A stretch of DNA of 64,000 nucleotides from Todiramphus chloris collaris (GCA_025345505.1 JANVCC010000018.1:59447820-59511819); one strand, 5' to 3'. Shown: positions 52,424 to 63,317, counted from the first letter of the stretch. The notes: generated by a model from the sequence alone, not told the origin. Program-made: numbers and translations.

Positions 52424-52588
52424 TTATACAAAAGTCCCAGTGTTTCCTATGGTACTGGCTATGACATGTACAACAAACAACAGGGTGAGGAATAAACTGC
52501 AATGTAAACAGGAAGATGAGCTGCATATTACTGGTTCTGTCTTGTATGGTCTCTCTATTTCAGGAGGTAAAGCTGTCATGCCTTGGAT
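52424..52588 (-). CDS. MOXD1: MOXD1 terminal coding exon with hydrophobic tail and stop
   Basis: Read on the minus strand after an AATTGCAG acceptor, this exon encodes 54 residues and TAA. The first part, [19 protein letters not shown], is the conserved end of MOXD1. It is followed by a serine- and cysteine-rich stretch (CSSSSCLHC) and a hydrophobic run of about 15 residues ([15 protein letters not shown]). It closes with a short polar end (GNTGTFV). The hydrophobic tail fits a C-terminal membrane anchor as assumed for MOXD1 proteins. The three cysteines next to it could be lipid-modified, which is inference. Length is about that of the human tail as I remember it, while the sequence after TEP is clearly divergent. 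Confidence 0.93.
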   Translation of the reverse strand: MQGMTALPPEIERPYKTEPVICSSSSCLHCSLFLTLLFVVHVIASTIGNTGTFV

Positions 52589-55500
52589 CTGCAATTAAAA
52601 TAATAAAAATAAATGATCAGAGTTTTGTCATATAAGATCAGAAATCTGTATTTTGCTCTGTAAAGATTTGGTAGCTTGCATGAGAATCTATTGTTAGTTC
52701 TGTACTGGGGTTGTGACTCTTCCTGTGCAGACATCAAGCTCAGTATAAAACATTAGTAAGGTAACAGACAGCCCTACCAGAGGGAATGCAATACACCAAT
52801 GCAAGTGAGCTAATCAATGATGTCAAGATTAGAGGCAACCTAGGCTGCACTGACCACACAATGGTGCAGTTCACAGTCCTGAGGGATATGGGTCAGGTGA
52901 GGAGTAAAGTCAGGACCCTGAATTTTAGGAAAGAAAACTTCCAGCTCATCAAGGAGTTAGTCAGTAGGACCCCCTGGGAAATAGCCCTCAGGGACAAGGG
53001 CAGAACAGAGCTTTAAGGATGCTTTCCATAGAGTGCAAGAGCTCTTGACCGCCCAGGTTTAAGAAATCAGGCAAGGAAGGGATGAAACAATGATGGCTGA
53101 GTCACAGTAAATGTCAAGAAGGAACTGCACAGGGAGTGGAAGCAGGGGCAGGCATCCTGGCAAATGTATAGGGATGCTGCCTGGTTGTGTAGGGATGGGG
53201 TCAGGAAGGCCAAGATGCACCTGAAACTGCTGAACTTAGCAAGGGATGCAAAGAATAATAAGAAGGGTTTCTACAGGTATGTTAGCCATAAAAGGAAGGT
53301 CAAAGAAAGCATAACACTCCCGAAGAGCACGACTGGCAGGGTGTTAACAACAGACAAGGAGAAAGCTGAGGTAGTCAATGACTTTTTTCCCTCACTCTTC
53401 ACTGGCAGCATCTCTTCTCACACATCCTGAGTCAATGACCTGTAAGGTGGGGACTGGAAGCACAAAGTCCCTCCTACTGAAAGAGAAGATCAGGTTTGTG
53501 ACCACATGAGGAACCTGAACATCATAAGTCTATGGGACCTGACAAGAAGCAACCCAAAGGCCTGAGGCAATTGGATGGTGTATTTTCCAAGTCACTCTTC
53601 ATGATATTTGAAAAGTCCTGGCAGTCAGGTGCAGTCCCTCGTGACAGAAAAAAGGGACACATTGCACTCATTTTTAAAAGGGTAGAAAGGAAGACCCCCA
53701 GGAACTACCAACATGTCAGCCTCACCTCTCTTATCTGGGAAGATCATGAAACAGGTGCTTCTAGAAGCTATGCTAAGACACAAGGAAGACAGTGATTCAA
53801 AACAGCCAGCATGGCTTCATCAAGGGCTAGTCCCACCTGACCAGCCTAGTGGCCTCCAGACTACGTCACTGGACAAGGGAAGATATATGAATGTCATATA
53901 TCTGGACTTCTGTAAAGCCTTTGACATGGTCCCTCCAACATCCTTCTCTCTAAACTGGAAAGATGTGGCTGACATGCAGACTGTTCAGTAGATAAGGAAT
54001 CGGTTGGATGATCACATCCAGAGGATAACGGTCAATGGCTCAATGTTCAGATGGAGACTGGTGACAAGTTGTGTCCCTCAGGAGTCCATACTGGGACCAG
54101 TGTTGTGTAATATCTTCATCAATGACATAGTGGGATTGAGTGCACCACTCAGCAAGTTTGCAGATGACACCAACCTAAGAGGTGCAGTTGACACACCTGA
54201 GAGACAGGATGTCATCCAGAGGGACCTGGACATGCTTGAGAAGTGGGTCCATGTGAACTTCATGAGGTTCAACAAGGCCAAGTGCAGGCTCCTGCACCCG
54301 GGTGTAGTCAGTCCTCAGTATCAGTACAAGCTAAGTGATGATGGGATAGAGCCCTGTGGAGAGGAACTTGAGGGTACTGGTGGACGAAAAGCTGGACACG
54401 AGCTGGCAATGCATGCTTGTGAGTCCATAAGGCCAACCATATTCTGGGCTGCATCAAAAGAAGCATGGCCAGCAGGTCAAGGGGGGTGATTCTGCCCTTC
54501 TACTCTGCTATGGTGAGACCTCACCTGGAGTACTGTGTCCATCTCTGGAGTCCTCAGCCCAAGAAAGATATGGACCTGTTGAAGCAGGTCCAGAGGAGGG
54601 ACACAAAATTGATCAGGGGGCTGGAACATCTCTTCTATGAAGAAAGGCAGAGATTTTTGGGGTTGTTCAACATGGAGAAGAGAAGGCTCTGATGAGACCT
54701 TATTGAGGCCTTTCAATACTTAAACAAGGCCTATAAGAAAGATGGAAACAGTCTTTTTGGCATGGCCTGTTGCAACAGGATGAAAAAGAGAGCAGATGTA
54801 GAGTAGATATGAGGAAAATATTTTTTACAGTGAGGGCAGTGAAACACTGCAACATGTTGCCCAGAGAGGTGGTAGAAGCCTCATCCCTGGAAATGTTCAA
54901 GGTCAGACTGGACAGGGATCTGAGCAACCTCATCTAGTTGAAGATGTCCCTGCTCTCTTCAAGGGGGTCAGTCTAGATGACCTTAAAAGTACCTTCCAAC
55001 GCAAAGCATTCCATGATTCTATGATTAATATAGTGCATGACACATGATCAGTCAGTGTGCACAAGTGGTGTTTTCAGCTTGGGAACAGCTGTACACATTG
55101 GCATCCTCTCACTAAAGTAAGGTTAGTCTTTTATTGGTTGATTTTTATGACCTTATTTTGCTTTGTGGGATTGTTTGGTTGATTTGGGTTTTCTTTTCAT
55201 CTTTCTGGCAGATGAAAATGGAAGCTGACAGTGTTACAGCGCTGTAGGGATATTGGATTATATTTGAACACATCCGTTTATACATACATGGCTTACACTT
55301 GCAAGTACAAGGCAGTTAATTGTGTACAAATTCATGAAATCACAGAATGGTTGAGGTTGGAAGGGATCTCTGGAGGTTATCTAGTCAAATATCCCTGCTC
55401 AAGCAAGGTGACCTACAGCAGTGACATATTTCTATATATTGAGCATTTTTCACTCTTCCCCTAGAACTCCATGCAATTTTTATGGAGCTGGACACAACTA

Positions 55501-58500
55501 CCTGTCTGCCATGGATTTGATGTGAAATTAAGAGAGATTTGGGTACACTGCTTGGCTACACCTTTCCTAAATGTATTTCCTACGTGTTAAAGAAGCTCTG
55601 CAAAAAGTGAGCTCCTGGGCACAAACATTTATGAAAGTTTGAATGCCCATCTGCAAAACATGTGCTTGCTTTGGGTTTTTTCCATGTTGCAATTATCCTG
55701 CACTGCAAAAAAAAAAAAAAAATTCTAAATATTGACTTCATCTTAGCAAACACAACACAAAGCTAAAACTGATCAAGGGACCTTCTATACAGCAGGATGA
55801 AGGTATTTTCAACTGACTGTCTCTGCTTCAATTTTTTTTCCCTCTTGTAACAACTCACTAGGTTTTTGTCTATTCAGGCTAAAACTGTTCTTGATATTGA
55901 TGAGGATGTCCAATTTAATTTAATATCACTAATAAGGGAAGGGAAAGGAAAGAGTCCTAATCTTAGCTTTGATTAATATACGCTAGTCATTTGAAATAGG
56001 AAACTGATTAAAAGGAAGTACTAAGCACTCCCAGTTCCATTAAACTCATTCTCTGACTACATTCTTTTTAAGTCGTTACTATTGTTTCTTCATCCTGTAA
56101 GATAAAGGGGAAGAGCATTTTCCAGAAAGAATACCATTAAAAAAACCCAAAAACCCTATGCCCTCTTGATAACATTTCTGTGTGCTTTTCATCATCTTAA
56201 CTTGTCCTCTGACAAACAACCACTGAAAGAGTGACTACACAGTTTCTGCTGGCCAGCAGTTGCAAAGGTCAAGAAGTTTAACCAAAAGTGGTGAATAGTC
56301 ACGTGTACTGTCAATTACTACCTTCCACAAAAGGTCTGCAGAGGGACAAATATTAGAAAAAAAACAGAACCTCTTTGATTACTTATAGCATACAGTATTT
56401 CATTAATTTCCCATCTGTAGAACAGTCTGATCAATGTTGGAAAGACCTAGAATGACGCTGCAGGAAGGGCAATTTCTCCACCACTTGAAAGCACTGTGTG
56501 ACATGCTACAGGGCAGTGTGGGTTGTTTTGCAGGGTGAGGAGAATGTGGCAAAGGTCCTTTCCTAGGAAGTATTGCATCAGTAGTATCTCATATCAGCTG
56601 TCAGGCTGGCCTATGATCAAGGTAGGAGATAACCAATAACTCAAAGAAGTAAAATGAAATCTTGGATTTGGACTCTGTAAAGAAGTTCAAGGAACAGCAT
56701 ATATTTTTCAGCATGTCATTCAGCAATAATACTACATGGATTAACAGTTCTTCATAAACACACATCAACATTTTCAGAAATGACAACTTTTCCCAGCAGT
56801 CCTGTTAAAATAGCAGTAGGATAAATAATAACTTCCCGGGGAATATTTTTTTTTTTAATCTTACAGTTTTTTTCATCAAGAGAATTTGGAAAGGAAAGCT
56901 GTACAAGATAAAATCTTCCAAAGGTACACAAAGGAAACAGACAATCCAAATCTACCTTTTTTGGATCAATGCTACAGATATCTCTAAGACACAAGACCAA
57001 CAAAAAGCAAGAGATATTGGAAACAGTACTCATATAACTTTAGGTCATCTAGATGCCTGAGTTTAGAAGTTGGATTCCTGAGGCTTCCTTTTGCAGTCAA
57101 TAAGCTTCCCCCTATAGAGTGACTCAGAGAAGAAACCTGATTTAGGGATTTTGACTCATTCATCACAAAACCTTAAGATAAGTTCCTGACGATGGCGGCA
57201 GCCAAGGGAAAACAACTTTCTAACTTGGTCACCTAATCTGGAAATACTCTCTGATGAGTCCCAGACACACTGAAAGGCTCCATACTCCTATTACTGATCC
57301 CAAGTGCTCATCAAAGCTCCAAGATTTCTATTCTTTTTAAATACTTTGAGAACTCAAATTAGGTGAAAGGATTGATTAAACAGTCTCATCAATTGTTACT
57401 GTATGTAAACCTAATAGAGCCATGCAAACAATCTGAGGACATATAACCAGGTACTTATTCATATGCAATGAGGCACAGTAAATCACATTTGTTCCATGGC
57501 ATTGTTGCCTTCTTTTCAACACTTAAGACTTACCGACCATTCTGCATTATCTGTTTTTGAACATCTCACATTCACTGGTAGTTTAAGCACAAGCTCATTA
57601 TAGGAGAGACCCTCCGATGTGGACCATTTGAATTTGTTCATTGCATCCATAAAAGAGAGGTTTTTATATTGCTTAGGACTCTTGATAATGAAAGGCCAAG
57701 TCCTAAAGAAAAATAAATTAATATATTTTCAAAATTAGATAAATGCCATCAAGTTAGAACTGATAAAGAAAAGCTTTTGGAGAAACTACTCGAAAAACAA
57801 ATGTACTAGTAATATGTATATTAAGCCTAACTAACATTCTCAGCTAAGTTCTCTGCTACTGAAAACTGATGCAGTTTCATTGATTTTAACAGATTTCATG
57901 AAAGTTTGTGAGCGGTTTAGTACTTGCTGCCAGGTACTTTTAGAAATGAAAGACTTCAGATTAAGAAAAATAATTACATTGCTGTTCTCTGATCTACAAA
58001 CTGAATACAAAAGAGATCTTCTGTTGTAACTTCTGAAAAAACCCAAAACAAAACAAAAAGCCACACCCTCTACTAGGCTTGCAGACAGCGTTCCAAAGAA
58101 ACGTTTGCCATTAGAAAGATGCTTCCAGGTGGCTCTGCCAAGCTCTGGTCATAACTCAGACAACAGGCCAAAACTCAGCCTAGCACAGGAGCTGCTGTAA
58201 CATGCATTGGTTGTCAGCAGTGCCAAGAAAACAAATGAGAATAACTGGTGTGGTGGACATTGTCTTTTGTCTTATCCCCACATGCTGGATGCAAGGGGAC
58301 GTTTGGCCAGGAATGGGACAGAGACCAGCTGCAGTGCTATGAGAGATCTGATTCCCACGTGTGGGAATCCTCCTCATGAACAAGTGGGGCCAATCCCATT
58401 GCTCACCAGCCAAAGATGTGGAAAGGGACAGAATGAGATTTCTTGTCTTTCATTTTGTAAAGAAAGCTCAAAAAATAATAATAGCAGCTAAAGAAAAACT

Positions 58501-61500
58501 TTTCCATTGTTCTTGCATTCTCCTTGTTTGACTCTATGGGGATGAATGGAAACAACATGCTGGACTGGTCAAGTTTTTAAAAACAGAAAGTCTAATACAG
58601 ATAGTGGAAGAATGAAAGTAGTTTAAAATTTATCTAAGTAACTTAATTAATACTTTGGTTGAAGCATGAGTTATCTTTTCAAAGCACTTTAGACAGATCT
58701 GTATTATTTTGCAGCAGGCTGTCCCCCACTTGCTTTGGGTAAAGCACTGCTCATGTCAAAGTTGTGCTCTACTCAACAACTAGGCATGGGGGACATCATT
58801 TTGATCAAGCACCTTTTTAAACTATTGTGACCCAGTTGCTTTAATCTCAACTCTTCATCATTTATACCACTGTCTGTGCCACCAGCCAGAGGAAAAAAGA
58901 GTTTTAAAGTGAGCCCCAGTGCCTTGATCCTGTTTCCAGTTTGCCTTCATGTGTAAGTCAAGAGAAACTTCAGAGAAGTCAGTGAAGCAATTCCAGTGTA
59001 AGACTGACACCAGAGAGATGAGTATCAGGTCACATATCCTTAGGCTGACAGAGCTTAATGAAACAAGAATTGTGGATTAGGTCATAAATACTAGAGGCAT
59101 TAATAATCTCTTCTTCTAATTACTATTCCATTTGCGGCAGACAGTCTGCATACTTACTCTATTCAAAACATCTTTATTTCCCCAGGCCAAATGTGCATTT
59201 TTTCCTTAAGTACAGTTATCATGAATGAACACTCAAGAGAACATACATTTGTTAGAATATCTTCTTTCTAAGCTCAGAAAGGCTCTTTTAGCTAGGACTA
59301 ATTTAGAAACTGTGTTCTCCCTGTATTAAATGAGAATGTAAATAGAAATAGTATGGAAAATGAAGTAGATGCTGATTGTAGTCTGACTTTTTTCAAACTC
59401 TTGTCTTGGATATAAATCTCAGAACTGAGACCGGTAAGCCTGTACATCAAATTACTTTGCAATAATAGTTTTATATGGTTTTGTTAAGATGAAGTGTATA
59501 AGGAAAGACAGCTTTTAAAATGTAAATGTGATCACACATTATTAGTTCATCCATTTTATTTTAAACTCTTACTATTACCTTAGTTTAGTGCAACTAACAA
59601 TACAAATCTAATTTACCTTTCACCATTAATAGTGCATTCTACTTTCTATTGTTTGATTATTTTTCTATGTTTTGTTAATCTGGGAACATTCCTCTTTAGA
59701 CTATTCTCACTCTGTTTACAATCTCTTCCACTGATGATCTGCTATTGAGATGCTTTAAACACTGTAAAGTACACTTAAAAACTGAAATACGGTGTTTATT
59801 GATTTTTATATATTCACACACATTTACCCTGTCTATAGTGGGCTTCTTCCCAACTCCTACCAAAATTTAAGTTTTATGTTAGATTCTGGAAATCACTCTT
59901 GTTCTTAGTGGGTGATATCATTGTGCAAGTCTTCCCTCTGTCATTAAAGGGAAGAAAAGACAGACCTAACAACATGCTGGGAAACATTTTGTTCTTGCTG
60001 AGAAGTCTCATAATAAGGGACAGAAAGACTTCTGCTGACTTACCAGAGAGACTGTAACACCTTATTTAAAACTCACCAGCATGTGGTTTACCTCAGTGAT
60101 CAAACGCCAGCTGAACTGCATGGTGGTTATTATAAATCCTGGGTTGCCTAAACAGTAACAGCCCCCACCCCCTGCCATTCACAGAGGGCATATTTAATAT
60201 TTGTGGAGCACTGAAGTAGGCAGATCTTACAACAAAATATCACACCTTTTGAACTGAGCAGCAGGCCAATATTCAGATTCTTGTGGGCTATTTTTATTAG
60301 GAAGAAAATGGATGAATGAGCTAGGATTTTTTCTTTCTAACATGGATTTACATCTCAAAAATGTGCACTGTCCTGCTTCTCTGAACAGTAGGAGTCCAAG
60401 ATTTGGGAGACAGTGTCTTTGCACAGAATTGCAAGCCCCTGAAGCCAACAATTTACCTAAAAAACTCTTTTCTTCCTCTTGGCTAGATTCCTACCACTGC
60501 TTCCGTATTTTTCTTTCTACTTACCTTGCATATCATCCTCTGACTTGTTATTCTTCCAAAGTCTCAGTTCTCTCAATGCTCTCCATCACTGTCTTTATAT
60601 ACCATTTATCTTTTACTATGAAAAATTCCCTCCATTTCCTTTCTAACTTAGAACTTCTTCCCCTTTTGTACATTTTTGTCAGTGTCACCAAGGCAGATCT
60701 ATAAGATAAGCTCTGCATGTAAGCAACGGTTCTAGGATCTGGTTGCACTGATTGACTTCATCAGAATAACTGACAACAAATCTACCCAGGGCAATTTGAT
60801 AACAATGCTCCCAAATTCTTTTTTCAAAATTATCCCTATATATGTGAAATGCTGATATGTTTTAATATATTGATAGATTTGAAACATTGATATGACATTG
60901 ATATATAGTCTTTTTATAGATGGCTGTGGCAGGAGGAATAAGTAGGAGCACAGCAAAAAGAACACGCATCATAGACCAAAAAGACGTGATATGAGTGACC
61001 CTGCAATGTGTTGCACTACCAGAATGAAAAAAGGTTTTACAAAAATTACCTTTTAATCCCACAGACAGAAACAGAGGTGTTAAATATATCCATAAACATT
61101 TTACTTGCCTGACTGGTCTATAGATTTCCTTAACACCAATGAACTGGAGCTGTTCCATTATATCTGGAATACTTGCACATCGGGTGAGGTTGATTCTTGG
61201 GTAATAGAGCAGATACGACAGGCACATTTCATTCCTGGTGCTCAGACCACCCTGAAAATGGGATTTTTCTTTTAATCAAGATAGCACTGGAATCTCACAC
61301 ACACAAAAAAAATAGTGATTAGCATTTATATGGTAATGAAAAGTGTATCAGAAGGCTCAGTTCAACAGGTTTATCTTGCACATTAGGTTATCAAGTACCA
61401 AGAAGTTAGTACATAATTAATTAAAAAGTACACTGCAAGATCAAGCAATAGCTCCAGAGATTAAGAGATGTCAGAAAGAGCAAATATTGATAAAATAAAA

Positions 61501-63317
61501 CTCCTATAATGTTGAAGAGTACCATCTAGGAAGATCAGGTTTATTTTGAGCTGTCTCCACGGTACAGAACAATCTATTGTGTTTCAGAAAAAGGGCTTCA
61601 AAGTGGAGCATATGTAGAAAAAAATCTGGTTGGACAATTAAACTATTTAATAAGAAAACAAATGAGCTTTACCTAGTAAAATACAGGCCAGGATGGAATA
61701 TGTATCTATATGGACTCTCCTTCTAAGTATATATGTAGATAAAGAGTAAGAAAGAAAAGATTTAAGTTATCAGATCATGATGGCTCAAGAACAAAAGGTC
61801 TCTAATTATAAAATAAATAATTAAAGTAAGATTTTTAGTTAACAGAAGAAGCAGACTTTTAAACAGTCATTCATTGAGAGCCATGGGAAAAACAAGTAAT
61901 TCAAGATCAATCTTGGTAAATATGGACAAGATAATAGGCTGCAAGTTCCTGAAACCTGTGTGGGAACAATTCCAGAAATCTCACAGAACCACAGGAATTG
62001 GAATGGAGGAGACAAAACACATGAACCAAGGGCCAAGAGCTAATATGCTCACCACACAGGAAAATAGGACAAGAACTCAAAAGCCTTCATGCTCACTTAT
62101 TTTTGCTTTTCTGTATTTACCTAATGTATGCGCCTATATGCAAGCCCTGATTCAGGGAAAGGTATCCCTGTGCTCTCTGGATGCCAGGAACAGGTCTTCC
62201 TTGACAAACAGAAACCCCTCGGGTCTCACCTCCCAGAGGCCTGGATCCAGTCCCTCCTGAGAGGTGGGATTAGCCCCTGGTGAAGGCTGGGTGCCAGCAG
62301 CTACATCCCTCCCATAAACACAGTGTGTCTGGCATTACTCTCTGGTTTCACAGCCAGCTGGCACAGATCATCTCATGTCCCAACAACTGAATTTGCTTCA
62401 CCTCCAAAACTAAGTGGCCACATTGCAGTGGCAGGTGCCTGGCCCCTGCTATCCTGAAAAGCTGCATCTGGGAGACCATGTGCTACCATGTGCTAAATCT
62501 GAGCTGGACACCTTTGTCCCCAAAGGGGATGCTCACTCCTGGCCACAGCCCTGCCTTGCCCACTGCCATGGACATGCACCTGGGGCTGCAGCACAGCTGC
62601 TCCTCATGCCTTGGCTTCAAGGATGCACAGGTATGGGATGGGTTCCTTTAGTGCCACCCTGGGGACAGCAACTGTCCGAAAGGGTTTCTGCTGCTGGAAA
62701 ACCCACTATATAAGAAAGGTAATGTGCAGAGGCTTATTGTGCCCAGCCTTCTCCTCTCAGCCTCAAGGACCTGCATTCTGCCTGGATTCTACGTTAAGCA
62801 TAAAAGCAATTGGTCACATCTTGGTCACAGCATAAGTAAAAATCAATACATGAGAAGAGGCAATCACAATTTTTGGGAAAAATGCTTCACAAGTACATAA
62901 AAATAATTCATTAGAATATGCAGAATTTGCATGTTAATACATGTTATGAAAAAAAGCACTACTTATACTATCAAAGTCTGAATTTTAAAGATCTTTTATG
63001 AGCTGGCTCGTTTATTTTTATAAACTAGTCATATGAATGCCTTATGAAAGAGATTAGACTATGATAATATAATAGTTCTGATAACTTTAAAGCCTAAGAA
63101 TCCATGAAATGAAGGATATATTAATGCATAATTACATGCACACAGGCATTAGCAAGTAAGTTCACACTTTTCCATAGCAGTTTATGAAAAGGATTGTAGT
63201 CCTCAATATTTTCTGATACACCCGTCTATTATTTTGATCCATTAAAACTTTTCTTACCCATGTCATGCGAATTCGGTCCACAGTACTGTAATGACATTCT
63301 GTTATTAAATTATCCCC
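52424..63317 (-). CDS. MOXD1: MOXD1 (monooxygenase DBH-like 1), 3' part of gene: last four coding exons
   Basis: Four minus-strand exons join in one frame and match the C-terminal third of MOXD1, a secretory-pathway member of the copper type II ascorbate-dependent monooxygenase family (with DBH and PAM). Its physiological substrate is not established. Joined, the exons give 178 codons (60+143+169+165 nt = 537 nt, including the stop). Visible landmarks are TECHY and EMC, which carry the cysteine pair equivalent to PHM Cys293-Cys315 and the CuM methionine; NLT and NLS glycosylation sequons; the [10 protein letters not shown] block; and a hydrophobic tail. Introns are 2006, 3406 and 4945 bp, of phases 0, 2 and 0. 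The N-terminal DOMON domain, the first copper domain and the two-histidine CuM motif lie outside the window. There is no frameshift or internal stop. Family identification is by recognition of the sequence, not by a search. Confidence 0.95.
52770..55028 (+). mobile_element. CR1 non-LTR retrotransposon, 5'-truncated and decayed, antisense in MOXD1 intron
   Basis: A long CR1 copy reading left to right, starting inside the ORF2 endonuclease domain (NLGCTDH near 52840) and continuing through the linker and reverse transcriptase to the CR1 3' UTR. Recognisable RT blocks are [12 protein letters not shown] near 53900, [11 protein letters not shown] near 54075, and FADDT near 54160, which contains the catalytic Asp pair. 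The next landmark is the MVRPHLEYC / [19 protein letters not shown] region near 54510-54620. The frame is broken by many stops and shifts, so no working protein remains. The element ends with the TTCCATGATTCTATGATT repeat near 55011-55028. It is opposite in direction to MOXD1. Confidence 0.93.
52786..54692 (+). pseudogene. Broken CR1 ORF2 (endonuclease end, reverse transcriptase)
   Basis: Residual coding blocks of CR1 ORF2 lie at 52786-53016 (endonuclease C-terminus), 53164-53430 (linker ending VNDFF), 53532-53795, 53713-53991 (YLDFCKAFD), 54004-54489 (FADDT) and 54465-54692 (RT tail). They are in different frames separated by stops. It is a dead copy. Function in the parent element is reverse transcription and nicking of target DNA. 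Confidence 0.88.
55337..55420 (-). mobile_element. CR1 3' tail fragment
   Basis: The sequence AAATCACAGAATGGTTGAGG followed by TTGGAAGGGATCTCTGGAGG is the inverted 3' end of CR1. Only the terminal 85 bases or so remain, ending in the CCCTGCTCAAGCAAGGT segment. Confidence 0.88.
55707..55722 (+). repeat. A16 homopolymer
   Basis: Run of sixteen A residues within the last MOXD1 intron. No retrocopy is recognised upstream of it. Confidence 0.9.
57534..57702 (-). CDS. MOXD1: MOXD1 exon [10 protein letters not shown] to NAEWS (second from last)
   Basis: This 169-nt exon contributes one base of a split codon and then 56 residues, beginning [17 protein letters not shown] and ending [11 protein letters not shown]. 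The acceptor is TTTCTTTAG and the donor GTAAGT, a strong match to the U1 site. KNLS provides a glycosylation sequon. The segment follows the second copper domain and, in the MOXD1 family, leads to the short C-terminal tail. The ending at phase 0 agrees with the terminal exon that starts with IQGMTALPP. Confidence 0.94.
58350..58369. repeat. Short inverted repeat GATTCCCAC-GT-GTGGGAATC
   Basis: Nine-base perfect arms (58350-58358 and 58361-58369) separated by GT, with an E-box CACGTG at the centre. Each arm also carries an RBPJ-like GTGGGAA core, facing each other. Confidence 0.7.
61103..61108 (-). other. Non-canonical GC 5' splice site (GCAAGT)
   Basis: The exon ends CAG and the intron starts GCAAGT on the minus strand, matching the known consensus of GC-AG introns (strong U1 pairing apart from the C at position 2). 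Nearby GT dinucleotides do not keep the reading frame into the next exon. Confidence 0.85.
61109..61251 (-). CDS. MOXD1: MOXD1 exon with the CuM methionine (third from last)
   Basis: This 143-nt exon encodes 47 residues beginning [10 protein letters not shown] plus two bases of a split codon. It contains the EMC motif, whose methionine matches the CuM ligand (Met314 in PHM) and whose cysteine closes the disulfide with the previous exon. It continues through [15 protein letters not shown], with an NLT sequon, to KEIYRPV. The acceptor is TTTTCAG. The donor side reads CAG followed by GCAAGT, so the intron begins with GC rather than GT. Only this choice leaves two bases (AG) that combine with the single G opening the next exon, giving an Arg codon and keeping the frame into TWPFII. 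Catalytic competence of the copper site looks retained as far as this exon shows. Confidence 0.93.
61252..63257 (-). other. MOXD1: MOXD1 intron (phase 0) with a GC-richer island
   Basis: A 2006-bp intron from GTAAGA to TTTTCAG. Its middle (about 61950-62830) is distinctly GC-richer than its flanks and may be an old mobile element, listed separately. The remaining parts are AT-rich with nothing recognised. Confidence 0.85.
61950..62830. other. GC-richer intronic island, possible old transposable element
   Basis: Compared with its AT-rich surroundings this block is GC-rich. It contains a TATA-like ACTATATAAG (about 62704-62713), a CTTCTCCTCTCAGCC tract and a CATAAAAGCAATTGG stretch downstream, an order reminiscent of an LTR promoter and R region. 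I cannot match it to a family and see no clear terminal TG/CA pair. Orientation plus is only suggested. Confidence 0.25.
63258..63317 (-). CDS. MOXD1: MOXD1 exon with the [10 protein letters not shown] block (fourth from last)
   Basis: This 60-nt exon encodes exactly 20 residues, beginning [10 protein letters not shown] and ending RIRMTW. It is preceded by a TTTCAG acceptor and followed by a GTAAGA donor, and both borders are phase 0. The segment belongs to the C-terminal copper monooxygenase domain. The cysteine of TEC corresponds to the one that in PHM pairs with the cysteine of the EMC motif encoded in the next exon. An in-frame read-through of the donor would reach a stop shortly after the exon, so the exon limits are fixed by the splice sites. 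The next upstream exon is not visible between 63318 and 64000. Confidence 0.93.

Larger units (their letters stand above)
52589..57533 (-). other. MOXD1: Last MOXD1 intron (phase 0)
   Basis: This 4945-bp intron runs from GTAAGT to TTGCAG. It contains a long antisense CR1 (about 52770-55028), a small CR1 tail (55337-55420), a 16-base A run (55707-55722) and a GATGGCGGC motif at 57191-57199. The rest, about 55421-57533, is AT-rich sequence in which I recognise nothing. Confidence 0.85.
57703..61108 (-). other. MOXD1: MOXD1 intron with GC-AG borders (phase 2)
   Basis: A 3406-bp intron. I see no CR1 or LTR in it. The one notable item is a 20-bp inverted repeat around CACGTG at 58350-58369. Several AT-rich runs are ordinary intronic sequence. 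Confidence 0.85.

Noticed and set aside
60312-60704. 130-codon plus-strand open frame inside a MOXD1 intron
   Set aside because: Serine-, leucine- and phenylalanine-rich translation of pyrimidine-rich intron sequence. No domain and no coding signature.
61874-62260. 128-codon plus-strand open frame
   Set aside because: It overlaps the GC-rich island in the intron. The translation shows no family resemblance.
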